Numbered from the stretch's first letter, positions 18,301 through 27,971 are shown. The stretch: 28,869 nt of DNA from Zygnema circumcarinatum (GCA_037447605.1 CM074817.1:2166-31034), one strand, 5' to 3'. The notes: generated by a model not told the origin, from the sequence alone. Made by a program: numbers and translations.

Positions 18301-21300
18301 AAATTTCATGATATCTTGTAAAGTTCTTGTTTCTTACTAAGTAATTTCCTGTTCTCACCTTTCTAATTGCACATCACCATTTGACATGTGGATTGGCTTT
18401 CTTCATTCAGGTGATTCGTAACTCGCTCTATTGCTGTGCTTATTGGTGCCCTGCTCATGTCAATGGGAGCAGGGACTTGTCTTCCAACGCTCTGACTGGC
18501 ACCTTGCCAGCACAAATCGGAGCATTACGCAACCTCAATACCTTGTAAGGACAGTGCAGAACCTGCACTTCACCGCGTCAAACAAACAACTGAATTGAAC
18601 AATTCCTGCGCTCATCCTTCACAGTCAAACTCTCAATTTGTCATTCGCTAAATTATTAGGTGTCACACAAAAGCTTCTCAAAGTTTGCAAAGGTTCCTTC
18701 ATGTGCTGATCGTGTCAAATCTGAGACAGTCTCCTCACGGGGCTTGAGGTCGGAAGAAGCTTTTTCATTATATTTCCCATTATCTCTTGTCCTTAATTGC
18801 TTTCGATGGCAGAAATATCTGGATCAGGCCAGTAAAACCTTTTACTTTGACCCTGATCTTGTTGCAGAACGGGTTTTAAAAAGCTGTCAAATTGGTGATT
18901 ATTTCATACTTCAAGATTACTTTCTCCTTCTAGGCAAATTCCATTATGTATTTTATTGTTCTCGTTTCTTTCGAATTAATTTCCTGTTCTCACCTTTCTA
19001 ATTGCACACATCACCATTTGAAATGAGGACTGGCTTTCTTCATTCAGGTGATTCGTAACTCGCTCTATTGCTATGCTGATTGGTGCCCTGCTCATGTCAA
19101 TGGGAGCAGGGACTTGTCTTCCAACGCTCTGACTGGCACCTTGCCAACAGAAGTCACAAACTTACGCAACCTCACGTACTTGTAAGGACAGTGCAGGACA
19201 AGCACTTCAGCACGTCAAACAGACAGCTCGACAGCACACTCTCTGCGCTATGCTTGACACTCCAACACTCAACTTGTCATTCGCTGAATCATTAGGTGTC
19301 ACATGAAAGGTTCTCGACGTTTCCAAAGATTTCTTCATTTGTGTCGATTGTGTCTCATCTGAGAATGTCTCCCCACAGGGCCCCATGTCAGACTTTGCAC
19401 ATCACCATTTGAAATATGGACTGAATTTCTTCATTCAGGTCGTTTTGAGCTTGCTCTATTGCTGTGCTGATTGGTGCCCTGCTCATGTCAATGGGAGCAG
19501 GGACTTATCTGACAACGCTCTGACTGGCACCTTGCCAGCACAAATCGGAGCATTACGCAACCTCACTACCTTGTACGGACAGTGCAGAACCTGCACTTCA
19601 CCGCGTCAAACAAACAACTGAATTGAACACTTCCTGCGCTCATGCTTCACAGTCAAACTCTCAATTTGTCATTCGCTAAATTATTAGGTGTCACACAAAA
19701 GCTTCTCAAAGTTTGCAAAGGTTCCTTCATGTGCTGATTGTGTCAAATCTGAGACAGTCTCCTCACGGGACTTGAGGTCGGAAGAAGCTTTTTCATTATA
19801 TTTCCCATTATCTCTCGTCCTTAATTGCTTCCGATGGCAGAAATATCTGGATCAGGCCAGTACAACCTTTTACTTTGACCCTGATCTTGTTGAAGAACGG
19901 GTTTTAAAAAGCTGTCGAATTGGTGATTATTTCTTTCTTCAAGATTACTTTCTCCTTCTAGGCAAATTCCATTATATCTTTTATTTTTCTCGTTTCTTAC
20001 GAATTAATTTCCTGTTCTCACCTTTCTAATTGCACACATCACCATTTGAAATGTGGACTGGCTTTCTTCATTCAGGTGATTCGTAACTCGCTCTAATTGC
20101 TGTGCTTATTGGTGCTCCGCTCATGCCAATGGGAGCAGGGACTTGTCTAACAACACTCTGACTGGCATTTTGCCATCACTACTCGGAGCATTACGCAACC
20201 TCACTACCTTGTAAGGCTAGAGCAGACCCTTCACTTTACCGCGTCAAACAGACAACTGAATTGAACACTTCCTGAGCTCATGCTTCACAGTCAAACTCTC
20301 AATTTGTCATTTGCTAAATCATTAGGTGTCACATGAAAGGTTCTCAAATTTTGCAAAGGTTCCTTCATGTGCTGATTGTCTAATCTGAGACAGTCTCCTC
20401 ACGGGGCTTGAGGTCGAAAGAAGCTTTTTCATTATATTTCCCATTACCTCTTGTCCTTAATTGCTTCCGATGGCAGGAATATCTGGATCAGGCCAGTACA
20501 ACCTTTTACTTTGTTGGTCTTCAAGCATCCCTAGCTCGAAATGCTGATGATGGCTTCACTTGCTCCGTGTAGGAAACTCAATAACAACCGATTCTCTGGC
20601 AAGTTGCCTCCTGCATTTGGCAGTCTAACGAGCCTCACATACCTGTAAGCGAAAGAGAGTGTGGCGGCTTTGGTGTTGTGGATGTTATCAAGAAAACGAA
20701 ATGTTGGCACTGTCGTGTTTCAAAAAGGACACTCTCCGGGGAATGACCCTGATCTTGTTGAAGGGCGGGTCATAAAACTTTGTCAAAGCACACTCTCTGT
20801 GCTATGCTAACGAATGACCCTAATCTTGTTGAAGACCGGGTTTGAAAAAGTTGTTACAGAATGTTCCGTGGGTGTCCAAGAACTTTCCTTTCTATTTTAA
20901 TAGGGCTTGCGGTGCGCTTGTGAAAGATTAATTTACTATTGGCATGGCTCCTGGTTGTACATGCAACGCTAAAAGCATCCATTTCTTTTTGAGTACAGAA
21001 ATGTTGCCAACAACAGCCTATCGGGGACCATCCTTGACACAGTTGGGAACATGACAAGTCTCGTCACTCTGTGAGTCCCGAAGTCGACCTTGATGTACTT
21101 CAATGGCTGGAATTCAATCACGCGCCGCTTGGTAGTATGTTTCTGATATTTTACTGCACACGAAAGAGATTTTCCTTGTTTTCGATTAAAGGCTTCCCGT
21201 CTCCTGTACTGCTTGAACCATCCCACTTAAGGAGTCTAAGTGTGTTCTTTTCCTGGATCATGCAGTCCATTATGAAAGACTTCTTTTTAGGCGCTTTCCA

Positions 21301-22821
21301 GATGCATGTATTTGTTACTGAGAGCTTCAAAGCCTGAGCGATTTCTGATTCTTTTTGAGCGCAGTGATGTTTCCCATAACAGTTTCACCGGCAAGATACC
21401 TGCGAGCATCGGTAACTGCACAAAGCTTGCGAATCTGTATGTTCGTCTGATCCGGGAACATCCTTCAGAACTTGAATAGCCTCATAGTATAAGTGCCGCA
21501 GGTGTCCTCATTTCGACATGCAAGAGATTGAAGACAGGGTTTTTAGGGTGGTCGTATGGTCTGAATTCTCATTTTTTCCTGTCTGTTTATTGTGAAGGGA
21601 CTTATCCTATAACCAATTCGGCGGCCTCATACCTTCTACCATCGGGAGCATCCGAAGCCTTGTCCAATTGTGAGTAAATAGATCACAACATTTCATAATT
21701 TTCCAAAGGATGCTTCATCTTTTGCCTGTGAAAATCCTGGAGTGAAGGTGAGACTTGTGTTATGTTGTAGAATGCCTCTTACAGAACAGGCTTCAACCAT
21801 TACAGCTATTTCGTATCCTCCAAGGAAAAATGTGTATTTCTCCACCTCTGGAACTTCGCAATTGTCACATTTCTGACACATCAACTGCAGGTCTGAACAG
21901 CACGTACGAGTTTCCTTCGTTTGACATGAGATGTATAGAAGTGACTAAGAAAAGCGGGTATGGGATACAGGAACGTCAACAACAATCTTTTTACGGGTTC
22001 TGAAACCATAAATTTTCTTGGAGACTTCATACCGTCTGTTGACTTCAGTTACAACTTCATGGCAAAACCACTGACTCTCTACTTTCAAGGATATGATATC
22101 TGCCCGGTTGTGATTTCCAACTGTTTGGATGAGTCTTCAAGTGACACCTGTCTCTGGAGTGGACAAAAGGACGTATCTGAGTGCACAGCATTTTGCAACG
22201 CCCTTCAGTCCGGCGGTGCATGCGGCGGCTTCGGACTCTGCTCAAACACTACGGGTCGCCCAACATGCGTCTGCGATTCAGGCTATGCCACAACATCCAG
22301 TAAATTTACTTGTGCCAAAGGTAAACTTCTTTCAGAATCAAACTTCTATGTTAGTTCCGCTCCACAGAATGCATTCGAGGACATGAGATCTTGTTCCTTG
22401 AAATGGAAATTATGGATCAAATGACGACCGTTCATCTATCAGAGGTAACCTCATTGGCCTGCCGTTGAAGGCTATCCGGCACATGATGCCAATGGGAATC
22501 GCTCACGCGGGTACAATTAAGAATCCCGAACATATTGGAAGCTCGTTGAATTGCCTTACATATGTGGGCGTCTTGCGGATGTTTGATCTTGCGATTGGTG
22601 TATGTGCAGGATCAAATCGACCTCCCCCTAGACCTCCTCGCAGTCTGCCTCCCCCCAGTCGGCCTCCTCCCTGTGGGCCTCCTCCCAGTGCTCGCCCTCC
22701 CATTCTTCTCCCTCCATCTTCTCCCAATCCTCCTCCCCCAGTTTCTCTGTCTCCTCCATCACCACCCCTCCCTCCCGTTCGTCCACCACCTCCAGGTACA
22801 AGAAGCCCTGAATTGTTTTGA
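15309..22821 (+). CDS. LRR gene 1: secreted LRR protein with ten-Cys module and proline-rich end (13 exons)
   Basis: Predicted exons: 15309-15408, 15567-15687, 17977-18048, 18473-18544, 19110-19181, 19501-19572, 20139-20210, 20573-20644, 20999-21070, 21365-21436, 21598-21669, 21971-22320, 22610-22821. All introns are GT-AG, phases agree, and the total is 1431 nt (476 residues). Order: hydrophobic signal peptide (MLLVLVALCCALYG), LRR N-terminal cap (TRCVNDPNFIECNEDGRITKL, split here from its exon start), nine 24-residue LRRs each in one 72-nt exon (consensus DLSxNxLTGxLPxxIGxLxxL), a ten-cysteine region with EGF-like end, and a proline-rich tail stopping at TGA. If a donor at 22795 is used, more exons would follow. 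No kinase domain is seen. Such LRR proteins bind ligands or wall polymers outside the cell; the function here is inferred. Start chosen because it directly precedes the hydrophobic core. Confidence 0.82.
15688..16200 (+). other. Intron 2 of LRR gene 1, left part
   Basis: Non-coding. Begins with donor GTAAGG. CAGGGGCGGACGC at about 15719 resembles the end of hAT-type MITEs, but no matching opposite end was found. Otherwise AT-rich without recognised features. Confidence 0.5.
16201..17935 (+). mobile_element. Solo LTR of a copia-type element inside intron 2 of LRR gene 1
   Basis: Starts TGTTAGTG, ends ACCAACA, and is flanked by CCATG on both sides (16196-16200 and 17936-17940), a 5-bp target duplication. 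It has TAGTATTTAAGGA near 17543, like the TATA region of the element 2 LTR, and ATTAAGGAGTTTTAG then GAGCTTTCTCCT, shared with both other LTRs. An ATG at 17846 opens a 30-codon frame to the LTR end, as in elements 1 and 2. There is no internal coding region. It is in the same orientation as the gene and ends only about 40 bases before the next exon. It contains the assembly gap, so its true length is uncertain. Confidence 0.82.
16402..17191. other. Assembly gap (790 N)
   Basis: Unsequenced bases inside the solo LTR. The flanks are GC-rich (GGCGCGGCG-type) on both sides, which may explain the failure to assemble. The length may be only an estimate. Confidence 0.99.
18361..20514 (+). repeat. 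Tandem duplication of LRR exons with their introns (1028-bp unit)
   Basis: LRR exons at 18473 and 19501 are 1028 bp apart, and those at 19110 and 20139 are 1029 bp apart. The introns between them match over their length (18545-19109 with 19573-20138), and a third partial copy of the first intron follows at 20211-20514. The end of the preceding intron (about 18260-18472) is also related. So a two-exon unit was duplicated in tandem, adding two LRRs without breaking the frame. Confidence 0.88.
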
Positions 22822-23049
22822 AGTAGCCTAGGAGTGAAAGACCAACATGTACATATGCGTGCAACAGTGAAGGGGAAAAAGGGAACAGGACATAGTACTC
22901 AAGGTAATGGGGATTTGAACCCATGATACTATAGTGTAAAGTATGCGTCAGACTCAAATTTGAAGTTGAAATCGATTGGACTGTTAGCTAACCATAGGAT
23001 CCAATTCAAATCAGCAACTAAGACCGACCAGTCATTCAACTGAATATGA
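22822..23049. other. Intergenic region between the two LRR genes
   Basis: No gene. The minus strand at about 22905-22925 has GGGTTCAAATCCCC, matching the B box of RNA polymerase III promoters, with TGGTTAGCTAACAG about 70 bases before it, which might be a worn A box. A complete tRNA cloverleaf cannot be drawn; it may be a tRNA-derived SINE fragment. Confidence 0.35.
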
Positions 23050-25284
23050 TTGCGAGAAGGTTCTCTCTCTCTCTTCCTCCATCGCCGTATCTCTCTCTCG
23101 CTGTTCCCCTCCCTCAAGCTCGTCTTCGTTTTTCATGCAGCAAGTGCCGCAGCGAGCGCCCTCCTGCAGTTCAAGAGCGGCATCACTTCGGACCCCTCCG
23201 GCGCACTGGACTCGTGGATGGCCATAATGCCCAACTTCTGCCAATGGCGCGGAGTTGACTGCGACGGACGGCGCAATGTGGTGGCCATGTACGGCGTCGG
23301 TGTCCCCTTCATCCTTGAACGGGTCATGTCATAACCATGACATCTTGCAACATTTCACTACTCCAAGTCTCCTTCAACTAAAGATTTTGCTGCACTACTG
23401 GGAGTGGGCAGAAACTTGAAGCAAACTTCGCTTCTAGGCGTCATCTCTTCGTCAATCACCAGCATCACAACTCTTCAGCGATTGTGAGTGTTCGACATTA
23501 TATAGTTGCTTTTGTTTAGTTGTAGCAAATTCGCCTCCAGCAGGGTTTAATCTGAAGACCTTTCAGTACCCACACGGCCCAGCCGTGTGCTTTAACCCTT
23601 AAAAGGCAACCGCACATGTACTAGGCCATAAACTCCTTATATACCGTTCCGTTACAGTTCAGTTGTCTTTCATGCAGCCTAGACCATCAAAATATATGAC
23701 AAGACAGTCGAGGGAGCTGTGATGAAGCCGCAAAACAAGACAAGACAAGAGTCATCCCAAGATTGACCATAAATACAATATGATGAAATATGTGGATTCA
23801 ATAATCTTCTATAAATAGTCGAGAACCATTTGTAGCTATTTATGGTGATTTGAATCTGGGTTTTTGCCATTTTGTTTGCAGGGATTTATCAGACAACTTC
23901 TTGAGCTCTGTTATCCCCCCAGACATAGATCGACTCGTGAACCTGAGAAGCCTGTAAGGCTTTCCAAATGTTTTCTCTTGTTTTGTAATAGTCTTTTCGA
24001 TACTTTGTATACTTGCTAAGGTGTGAAACTGAAATCAAATTGCTTCATAGCATTTTCAGAAATAAAACGATGCATTGGCTCTGTCAAGAATCCTGCCATC
24101 TTACATATCAGAGCCTCGCTGCTTCTCCAGGGACCTGTCCGGTAATGATCTGTTTGGGGAGATCCCAATGTCAATCGGAAATCTTACCAACTTGACCAAT
24201 CTGTAAGTATCAAACATCAGCTAGGAACATGCAGCCTCAGCTTTACAGTTTATCTGAGTCTTTTTCCTTTTGCTGGCTTCCTGTGAAGTATATCGTCCTC
24301 CAGACTTACTGGCCTTCATATCAAAACTCTTAACCCTAAACCCTAAACACTCCTCTCTAAACCCTCAACTCTTAACCGTAGACCCTAAACTTTAAACCCT
24401 AGAGTAGGCGAAAGAGTAACCAACTGGTCTATTGGTGCATGTGGGCCCCACAGCCGGCTCTGCCGCAACCAGCTGAGCGGCAACATTCCGGCTGCAATCG
24501 GAAACCTCGTCAGCCTGGAGTACATGTCGGCATATAACCCCTTCACTCTTTTGGGATTTTAGGGCTGAATGGGTTTTTTGTGCCTGAATCTTGAAGGTTG
24601 TGCATGGAATGCAATTCTGCTCTGAGAAAATGCGCCGTATGGCATGGGACTATGGGCAGGGACCTCTCCTATAATCGTCTCAACGGAGCCATTCCTACGT
24701 CAATGGGTTCTCTCACGAATTCCCTGCGCATGTGAGTCCCTTATTTGTGTTTGCAGGTCTGAAATGTTGCTGTACCCAATTGAATGTTGGAGCGTGTGAT
24801 TGGATAGTGCTTGTTTATAGCATTGCCAGCATTGGCAGAGCACAAGAGTGTTAAAAAATGAAGCTTTATCGAGAGCTGAGCCCACAAAATTTTGCTGTGC
24901 AGTTTTCTCCGCAGCAACTTATTGACCGGCCGACTGCAGATCCCCTTCAAAGCCTTCGCAGACGTCTACATCGACGTTCGAGGAAATTACCTTTCGGATA
25001 CTCCAAAAGTCGGTTTCAACAACGTTGACTTCTGCAGAGTGGCTGTAGCCGGCAACTGCTTCACACTTCCGGCAGCCTCCGCCGCGTGCTACAGCGGAGC
25101 GCAGCGGCCCGCCCAGGAGTGCGCCAACTTCTGCGGCGCAAATCAGCCGACCGGAGTCTGCAACGGCAACGGATTCTGCTCGTTCCAAAATGTCCCTGCA
25201 TGCACCTGCAACGCTGGCTTTAGCAATGGGGGAAACTCGACTACATGTGTTTGTGAGTATTTGCTGCCTCTCCCCGGGCGATGA
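23050..25284 (+). CDS. LRR gene 2: LRR protein with ten-Cys module (about 7 exons)
   Basis: Predicted exons: 23050-23288, 23412-23483, 23882-23953, 24131-24202, 24454-24525, 24660-24731, 24903-25252 or to a read-through TGA at 25284. The first encodes a possible signal sequence and an LRR N-terminal domain (SALLQFKSGITSDPSGALDSW, then FCQWRGVDCDGRRNVVA). Five 72-nt LRR exons follow, then a 350-nt exon with the last LRR (LRSNLLTGRLQIPFKAF) and the ten-cysteine region ending in CSFQNVPACTCNAGFSNGG. All junctions keep phase 2. Alternatively 23050-23140 is a pyrimidine-rich intron end (TTTTTCATGCAG) and the signal exon lies upstream, as in gene 1. A short terminal exon at 25477-25496 (strong acceptor, in-phase TAA) is another possible end. 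No kinase domain is visible. Confidence 0.75.
23545..23610 (-). repeat. tRNA-like or SINE-like sequence in intron of LRR gene 2
   Basis: Contains a perfect hairpin, CACACGGC CCA GCCGTGTG (23571-23589), and on the minus strand reads GGGTTAAAGCACACGGC, resembling the D and anticodon arms of a tRNA, followed by AGATTAAACCCTGCTGG in place of a T arm. The T-arm consensus is poor, so I do not call a tRNA gene. Confidence 0.35.
24329..24402. repeat. Interstitial telomere-like CCCTAAA repeats
   Basis: AACCCTAAACCCTAAACA followed by several imperfect units (CTAAACCCTCAA, GACCCTAAACTTTAAACCCTA) in an intron of LRR gene 2. CCCTAAA is the plant and green-algal telomere unit. A shorter inverse trace is at 26268-26310. 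Confidence 0.75.
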
Positions 25285-25454
25285 AGATGAAAATGAAGAA
25301 TAAACGAAGAGAAAAGAGAGGGGCAGGGGGTGGGGGGGGGAAGAGGTTACCTGGATGTTACAGGAAGGTAAAAGAAGTGACAGAGGTGGGAAGAGGCGTA
25401 GGGAAGAGGTAGAGGAAGGAGACGGGTTAAGGAGGGAGAAAACATGTCATGTGA
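25285..25454 (+). other. Purine-rich tract after LRR gene 2
   Basis: Almost all A and G on the plus strand over 160 bases, including a run of ten G. No coding support. This is most of what was lost from the second duplication unit. Confidence 0.6.
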
Positions 25455-25759
25455 GGGATGAGTTTTGTTTTTTTAGTCACAAGCTGTGTCAGATAATTGC
25501 GTGGAGATATGTCGGGGGCTCATATTGGTGGCATGACCTGTGAATGCAGAGGTTGGATGGCGGGCCAATCACAATGCACATCTTCAAGAAGAGAGTGGGA
25601 CCTTTCTTCAGTACTGATTGCGAAGAATTTGAGCTATCGTCTAAGTTATGAGTTGGAGACTCGAGGCACGCGTGCGGCAGAACGCACATGGCGCAGCACT
25701 CTGCTTAAACCCTAAAAGGCTCTACATGCATTCAGTTACAGTTTTTGTGTGCTTTTGAT
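25455..25759 (+). repeat. Duplicated non-coding segment, first copy
   Basis: Matches 26838-27149. It contains CACAATGCACATCTTCAAGA and GGCACGCGTGCGGCAGAA-like landmarks and leads directly into family R copy B. No gene recognised except the possible short terminal exon of LRR gene 2 at 25477-25496. Confidence 0.7.
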
Positions 25760-26252
25760 GAGAGGGCCAAAAGGCATCCGAGAAAGACAGACTCGCCGTC
25801 CGCCCTGCGGTCGAAGGACCCTCAAAACGTCGTTTTTTTTTGGTTTGGATATTAGGTTTGGTGTGTTGACTGGTCAGCCGAACTCAGCTCCTTTTGAGAA
25901 AATTTGGGTTCTGCAGTTTCTGTTGTTCGTGCGCTTGGAAAGTGATGTTTTTTGTGGATATATGAAAGTGGAGAATGCGCGAGTTGAGGACAAGTTTTTA
26001 GTTTATCTTGAAATTGTGCAATGTGCTTGATAATTTTTGGTTGGTGCGGTCCATATTTGTGCTCATTTGTTTTTCGTGTTCCCTTTCTGAAGTTGCAAAC
26101 CCAAACCACACTCAGCACTTCAACAGGAGTTGGCGCCGTCTGCGTGTCCGGCGACAAACAGAGCTGTCCAATGAGAACACGCCAGGCGGCAGCTGTTGTC
26201 GCCTTTAGCACTGTTGAGGCCCATGTGGGCGCCGCGCAACCTTGCTTTTAGG
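25760..26252 (+). repeat. Family R repeat, copy B
   Basis: Shares with copies A and C the blocks CTGCGGTCGAAGGA, GAGAAAATTTGGGTTCTG, GGTCCATATTTGTGCTCATT, AAGTTGCAAACCCAAACC, GAGCTGTCCAATGAGAACAC and CCTTGCTTTTAGG. It is followed by degenerate telomere-like GGGTTTAGGG sequence, not by the CCATTGG block. Confidence 0.75.
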
Positions 26253-26430
26253 GTTGCAGGTTTTTAAAGGCTTCTAGGGGTTTAGGGTTCGAGGGTTTTA
26301 CGGACCCTAAATCCTGACAGAGATTTTGTTTATGTCCTCGAAATTACGAAAGCGCTGAGTAAAGCCTGACATTGGACTATGCATAGTATGCCTCCTCTGC
26401 TCTAAGAAAATCCACGTTATGGCATGGCAA
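26253..26430. other. Spacer between duplication units
   Basis: Contains GGGGTTTAGGG and related telomere-like traces near 26273-26310, then intron sequence related to 24590-24658 of gene 2. No gene. Confidence 0.5.
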
Positions 26431-26837
26431 GGACCTCTCCTCTAATCGTCTCAGCGGAGCCATTCCTACTTCAATCGGTTCCCTCACAAATTCCGCACGC
26501 ATGTGAGGCTTTCGGCTTCATCCTCACTACTCAACATCTTGCCTTCCATGAAAGGATGATCTAATGTGTGAGCTGGACATGGTATTGTGAGAGCACGACC
26601 ATTGGGAGCACTGGCGGAACTTTCGGGAAAACATCTCCAAATCTGCGTCAAGTTGATGCTCAATCAGCTGCCGAACATGTGCTGTGCAGACTCCTCCGCA
26701 ACAACTTATTGACAGGCCAACTGCAGATCCGCTTCAAAGCCTTTGCAGATGTCTACATCGACGTAACCGGAAATTACCTTTCGGAGACTCCGAAGGTCGG
26801 TTTCAACAACGATGACTTCTGCAAACATGTCATGTGA
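26431..26837 (+). pseudogene. Duplicated 3' fragment of LRR gene 2
   Basis: Holds a 72-nt LRR exon (26431-26502, reading DLSSNRLSGAIPTSIGSL) and the start of the ten-cysteine exon (from 26690, reading LLRNNLLTGQLQIRFKAFAD). The acceptor before the LRR exon has CAA where gene 2 has CAG, so normal splicing is lost. The second exon loses its cysteine region through a deletion and stops at 26835-26837 (DDFCKHVM then TGA). There is no start, signal peptide or N-terminal cap. Confidence 0.78.
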
Positions 26838-27149
26838 GGTATAATTTTTCTTTTGTCGATTCACAAGATGTGTCAGATAATTGCGAGGAGATATGATGGG
26901 GGCTCATATTGGAGGCATGACCTGTGAATGCAGAGGATGGATTCGGCCATCGCGGGCCAATCACAATGCACATCTTCAAGAGGAAAGTGGGATCTTTCGT
27001 CAGTACTGATCGCGAAGGATTTGAGCGATCGTCTAGTTATGAGTTGAAGATGCGAGGCACACGTGCGGCAGAATGCACGTGACGCTGCCCTGTACAGAAA
27101 CCCTAAAAGGCTTTCCATGCTTTCAGTTACAGTTTTTGTGTGCGTTTGA
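26838..27149 (+). repeat. Duplicated non-coding segment, second copy
   Basis: Matches 25455-25759 with scattered differences and leads into family R copy C. No gene recognised. Confidence 0.7.
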
Positions 27150-27640
27150 TGAGTGGTCCAAAAAGGCATCCGAGCGCCTTGCGGTCGAAGGAAGGACCCA
27201 CGAAACTTCGTCTTTTTTTCCGTTGACCGGTCAACCGAACACACCTGCTTTGGAGAAAATTTGGCTTTCAAAAGTTTGTGTTGTCTGTGCGCTTGGAAAA
27301 GTGGATTTGTTTGGGAGTGGAAGCAGGACCGTGGAGAATGCAGGGCAGGGCAGCTTCTTTGTTTGTCTTGAAAATGCGCCATGTGCATGCGTCATGTGCA
27401 TGTGCCATGTGCTTGACAATTCTGGGTTGGTCCGGTCCATATTTGTGCTCATCTAGTTTTGATTTTTGTCCGAAGTTGCGAACCCAACCCCCACTCAGCT
27501 CAACAATGGTTGGAGCCGTCTGCGTGGCCAGCGACTAGCGGAGCTGTCCAATGAGGACACGCCACTTGGCTGCTGTGTGCCGCCTGTTGCGCTGCTGATG
27601 CCACGTGGACACCTCACAGCCTTGCTTTTAGGTTTGCAGC
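27150..27640 (+). repeat. Family R repeat, copy C
   Basis: The copy closest to A: GAGCGCCTTGCGGTCGAAGG, CAACCGAACACACCTGCTTT, GCCAGCGACTAGCGGAGCT, ACACGCCACTTGGCTG and GCCACGTGGACACCTCACAG all present. It gives the uninterrupted form of the element 2 insertion site (GGTTGGAGCCGTCTGCGTGG). Its tail runs into a CCATTGG block as in copy A. Confidence 0.75.
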
Positions 27641-27649
27641 ATCCCACAG

Positions 27650-27800
27650 GTCAGACCATTGGATCAACCATTGGAATGGTTGCGAACCATTGTTTCACAT
27701 CCTAGCCAACCATTACCAATGGTCCGAACCAACCATTGGATGCCAATGGTTGCGACCATTGGTATTGGCAATGTCGGCGCCAACTGGTTCCGAACCATTC
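27650..27800. repeat. CCATTGG-rich block after family R copy C
   Basis: ACCATTGG or CCAATGGT and near variants recur about every 10-20 bases, in both orientations. Resembles 14300-14690. Confidence 0.65.
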
Positions 27801-27812
27801 GTATTTCGGTCG

Positions 27813-27971
27813 CCACGTGGCTTCCGCTAATTGGCTGCGCCCTCGAGCGGTGGTCACGTCACGGAGGGCCGTTGCCTGCCGGAACAGCGCCGTCAGCGTG
27901 GCACCGAACTGGATCCTCACTAGCCACGTGGCGACGAGCGATTGGTAGACGCCATCGTGGCAGCCACGTGG
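27813..27971. promoter_or_regulatory. Cluster of G-box motifs
   Basis: CCACGTGG occurs at 27813-27820, 27924-27931 and 27964-27971, with a further copy at 27601-27608 in repeat R. CACGTG sites bind bHLH and bZIP factors in plants. No gene start is visible nearby on either strand, so a role is unproven. Confidence 0.35.

Larger units (their letters stand above)
24590..27640 (+). repeat. Tandem segmental duplication of the gene 2 3' end
   Basis: Unit 1 (about 24590-26252) and unit 2 (about 26376-27640) share in order: the last LRR exons, the start of the ten-cysteine exon, the stretch GTGTCAGATAATTGCG to TTTTTGTGTGC, and a family R copy. Unit 2 lacks the part equivalent to about 25038-25438, with the join at TTCTGCAAACATGTCATG. 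The units have diverged clearly, so the event is not recent. Confidence 0.8.

Noticed and set aside
18660-20029. Two similar 113-codon ORFs (18660-19001 and 19688-20029)
   Set aside because: They lie in duplicated introns of LRR gene 1. The roughly ten base differences I could see between them nearly all change the amino acid, so there is no sign of protein-level constraint.
22610-22821. Receptor kinase ending for LRR gene 1
   Set aside because: After the proline-rich exon no transmembrane or kinase sequence was found before gene 2 starts. The frame closes with TGA at 22821, though a possible donor at 22795 keeps the option open.
26873-27388. 171-codon minus-strand ORF
   Set aside because: It spans the boundary of a duplicated non-coding segment and family R; copies A and B do not keep it open.
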